Below, piece by piece: positions 6,563 to 7,160 of a stretch of 7,160 bases of DNA. Position 1 is the stretch's first letter. Every line of letters begins with the position of its first letter. Position numbers and translations under genes: made by a program. Source of the stretch: an uncultured Clostridium sp. (GTDB lineage Bacteria; Bacillota; Clostridia; Peptostreptococcales; Peptostreptococcaceae); assembly GCA_900539645.1 (NCBI GenBank), contig UQCY01000093.1, forward strand, positions 1 through 7,160, read 5' to 3'. Below the pieces are notes generated by a model. That model saw only the letters and a program-made list of their open reading frames with translations, was not told where the DNA came from and made no database searches.

Positions 6563-7160
6563 CTAAACAACTATACTCGCAATAATCAAAACTGCTCCAA
6601 TAATTCCCTTAACTGTAAGAGTCTCACCCAAGAATAAAGCACCCAAAACAGCGACAGTAATAGGGTTTAACGCACAAAGCACACTCGCTCTCTCTGCAGT
6701 TGTACCACTCTGGGCATAAGGTTGAAGAGTAAACCCAAACACACTACAGATAATTGCCAGATATAGCATATAAGTCCACTCAATTCCAGTTGCAGGAAGT
6801 GCTGGAGTTTCAAAGATAAATGCTGCAATTAGGGAAAGAATCCCCATTGTACCTACCTGATAAATTCCAACTCTTATCGGATCTGCTTTGTCACCGACTT
6901 TAGAAGTAAGAATAATTGTACCTGCATAAGTTAGGGCGGTCATCATTCCAAGTAAGTCCCCAAAGTTGAACTCAAATCCTTCTGGTTTAAAATTAAGAAG
7001 AACTATCCCTATTCCGCACATAAAGAACATCAAAATTGTTTTTTTATCTGGAAATTTTTTAGTCATAATTGCTAAAATAATCGGAACTATTATAATTGCT
7101 GTATTTTCCTCAAATGCTATCGAAACTGAGGTAGTGTATTTAAGTCCTGTTAATTCTAAG
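6563..7160 (-). CDS. EamA/DMT-superfamily membrane transporter, 5' end outside the window
   Basis: This reading frame stays open from the TAG stop (6563-6565) to the right edge, giving 198 visible residues. The ATG at 7066 is internal: the frame continues upstream with GLKYTTSVSIAFEENTAIII, a typical end of the first EamA repeat. Family members have about 280-300 residues and ten membrane helices, so roughly 90-100 residues are missing. About six or seven hydrophobic segments are visible. The second EamA repeat begins near FGDLLGMMTALTYAG and ends with the hallmark LNPITVAVLGALFLGETLTV and a last helix IIGAVLIIASIVV. The role is transport of a small metabolite or drug across the cytoplasmic membrane; members include amino-acid and metabolite exporters, and substrate cannot be read from sequence. 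The gene converges on hsdR, has its own terminator, and shows no functional link with the restriction system. Confidence 0.9.
   Translation of the reverse strand, partial: LELTGLKYTTSVSIAFEENTAIIIVPIILAIMTKKFPDKKTILMFFMCGIGIVLLNFKPEGFEFNFGDLLGMMTALTYAGTIILTSKVGDKADPIRVGIYQVGTMGILSLIAAFIFETPALPATGIEWTYMLYLAIICSVFGFTLQPYAQSGTTAERASVLCALNPITVAVLGALFLGETLTVKGIIGAVLIIASIVV

Noticed and set aside
7064..7066. ATG at 7066 (-) as the transporter start
   Set aside because: The frame is open upstream to the window edge and encodes typical EamA sequence there, so this Met is internal.

Overview
The window looks like a chromosomal segment of a low-GC Gram-positive bacterium (Bacillota). Hand counts of sample lines give about 35-45% GC in most coding DNA and about 20-25% in the specificity gene. 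Arginine is mostly AGA, Shine-Dalgarno sequences are strong and purine-rich, and a TTG or GTG start is used. The genus cannot be fixed by reading; an anaerobic-coccus-type Firmicute is a guess from composition and protein style.

Layout. (1) Positions 1-374 hold no gene. At the left edge is a perfect 30-bp palindrome (16-45) overlapping a plausible leftward promoter, which probably serves a gene just outside the window. The rest is very AT-rich leader DNA before the operon. (2) Positions 375-6479 carry a complete, uninterrupted type I restriction-modification operon on the + strand in the order hsdM-hsdS-hsdR, with gaps of 4 and 17 bases. (3) Positions 6480-6562 are a convergent gap with two back-to-back intrinsic terminators, one per strand. 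(4) Positions 6563-7160 are the C-terminal two thirds of an EamA/DMT-family membrane transporter on the - strand, cut by the right edge of the window.

How the genes work together. HsdS carries two target recognition domains that read a bipartite DNA site. With two HsdM subunits it forms the adenine methyltransferase that marks the host genome. Adding HsdR (an EndA-like nuclease fused to a superfamily 2 DNA translocase) gives the restriction complex that cuts unmodified incoming DNA. All catalytic motifs I looked for in HsdM and HsdR are present, and no frameshift is seen, so the system appears functional.

I found no new defence system. The points most worth a second look are the left-edge palindrome/promoter, the AT-rich recognition core of hsdS set between more GC-rich neighbours, and the G7 tract that forms the hsdR ribosome binding site.
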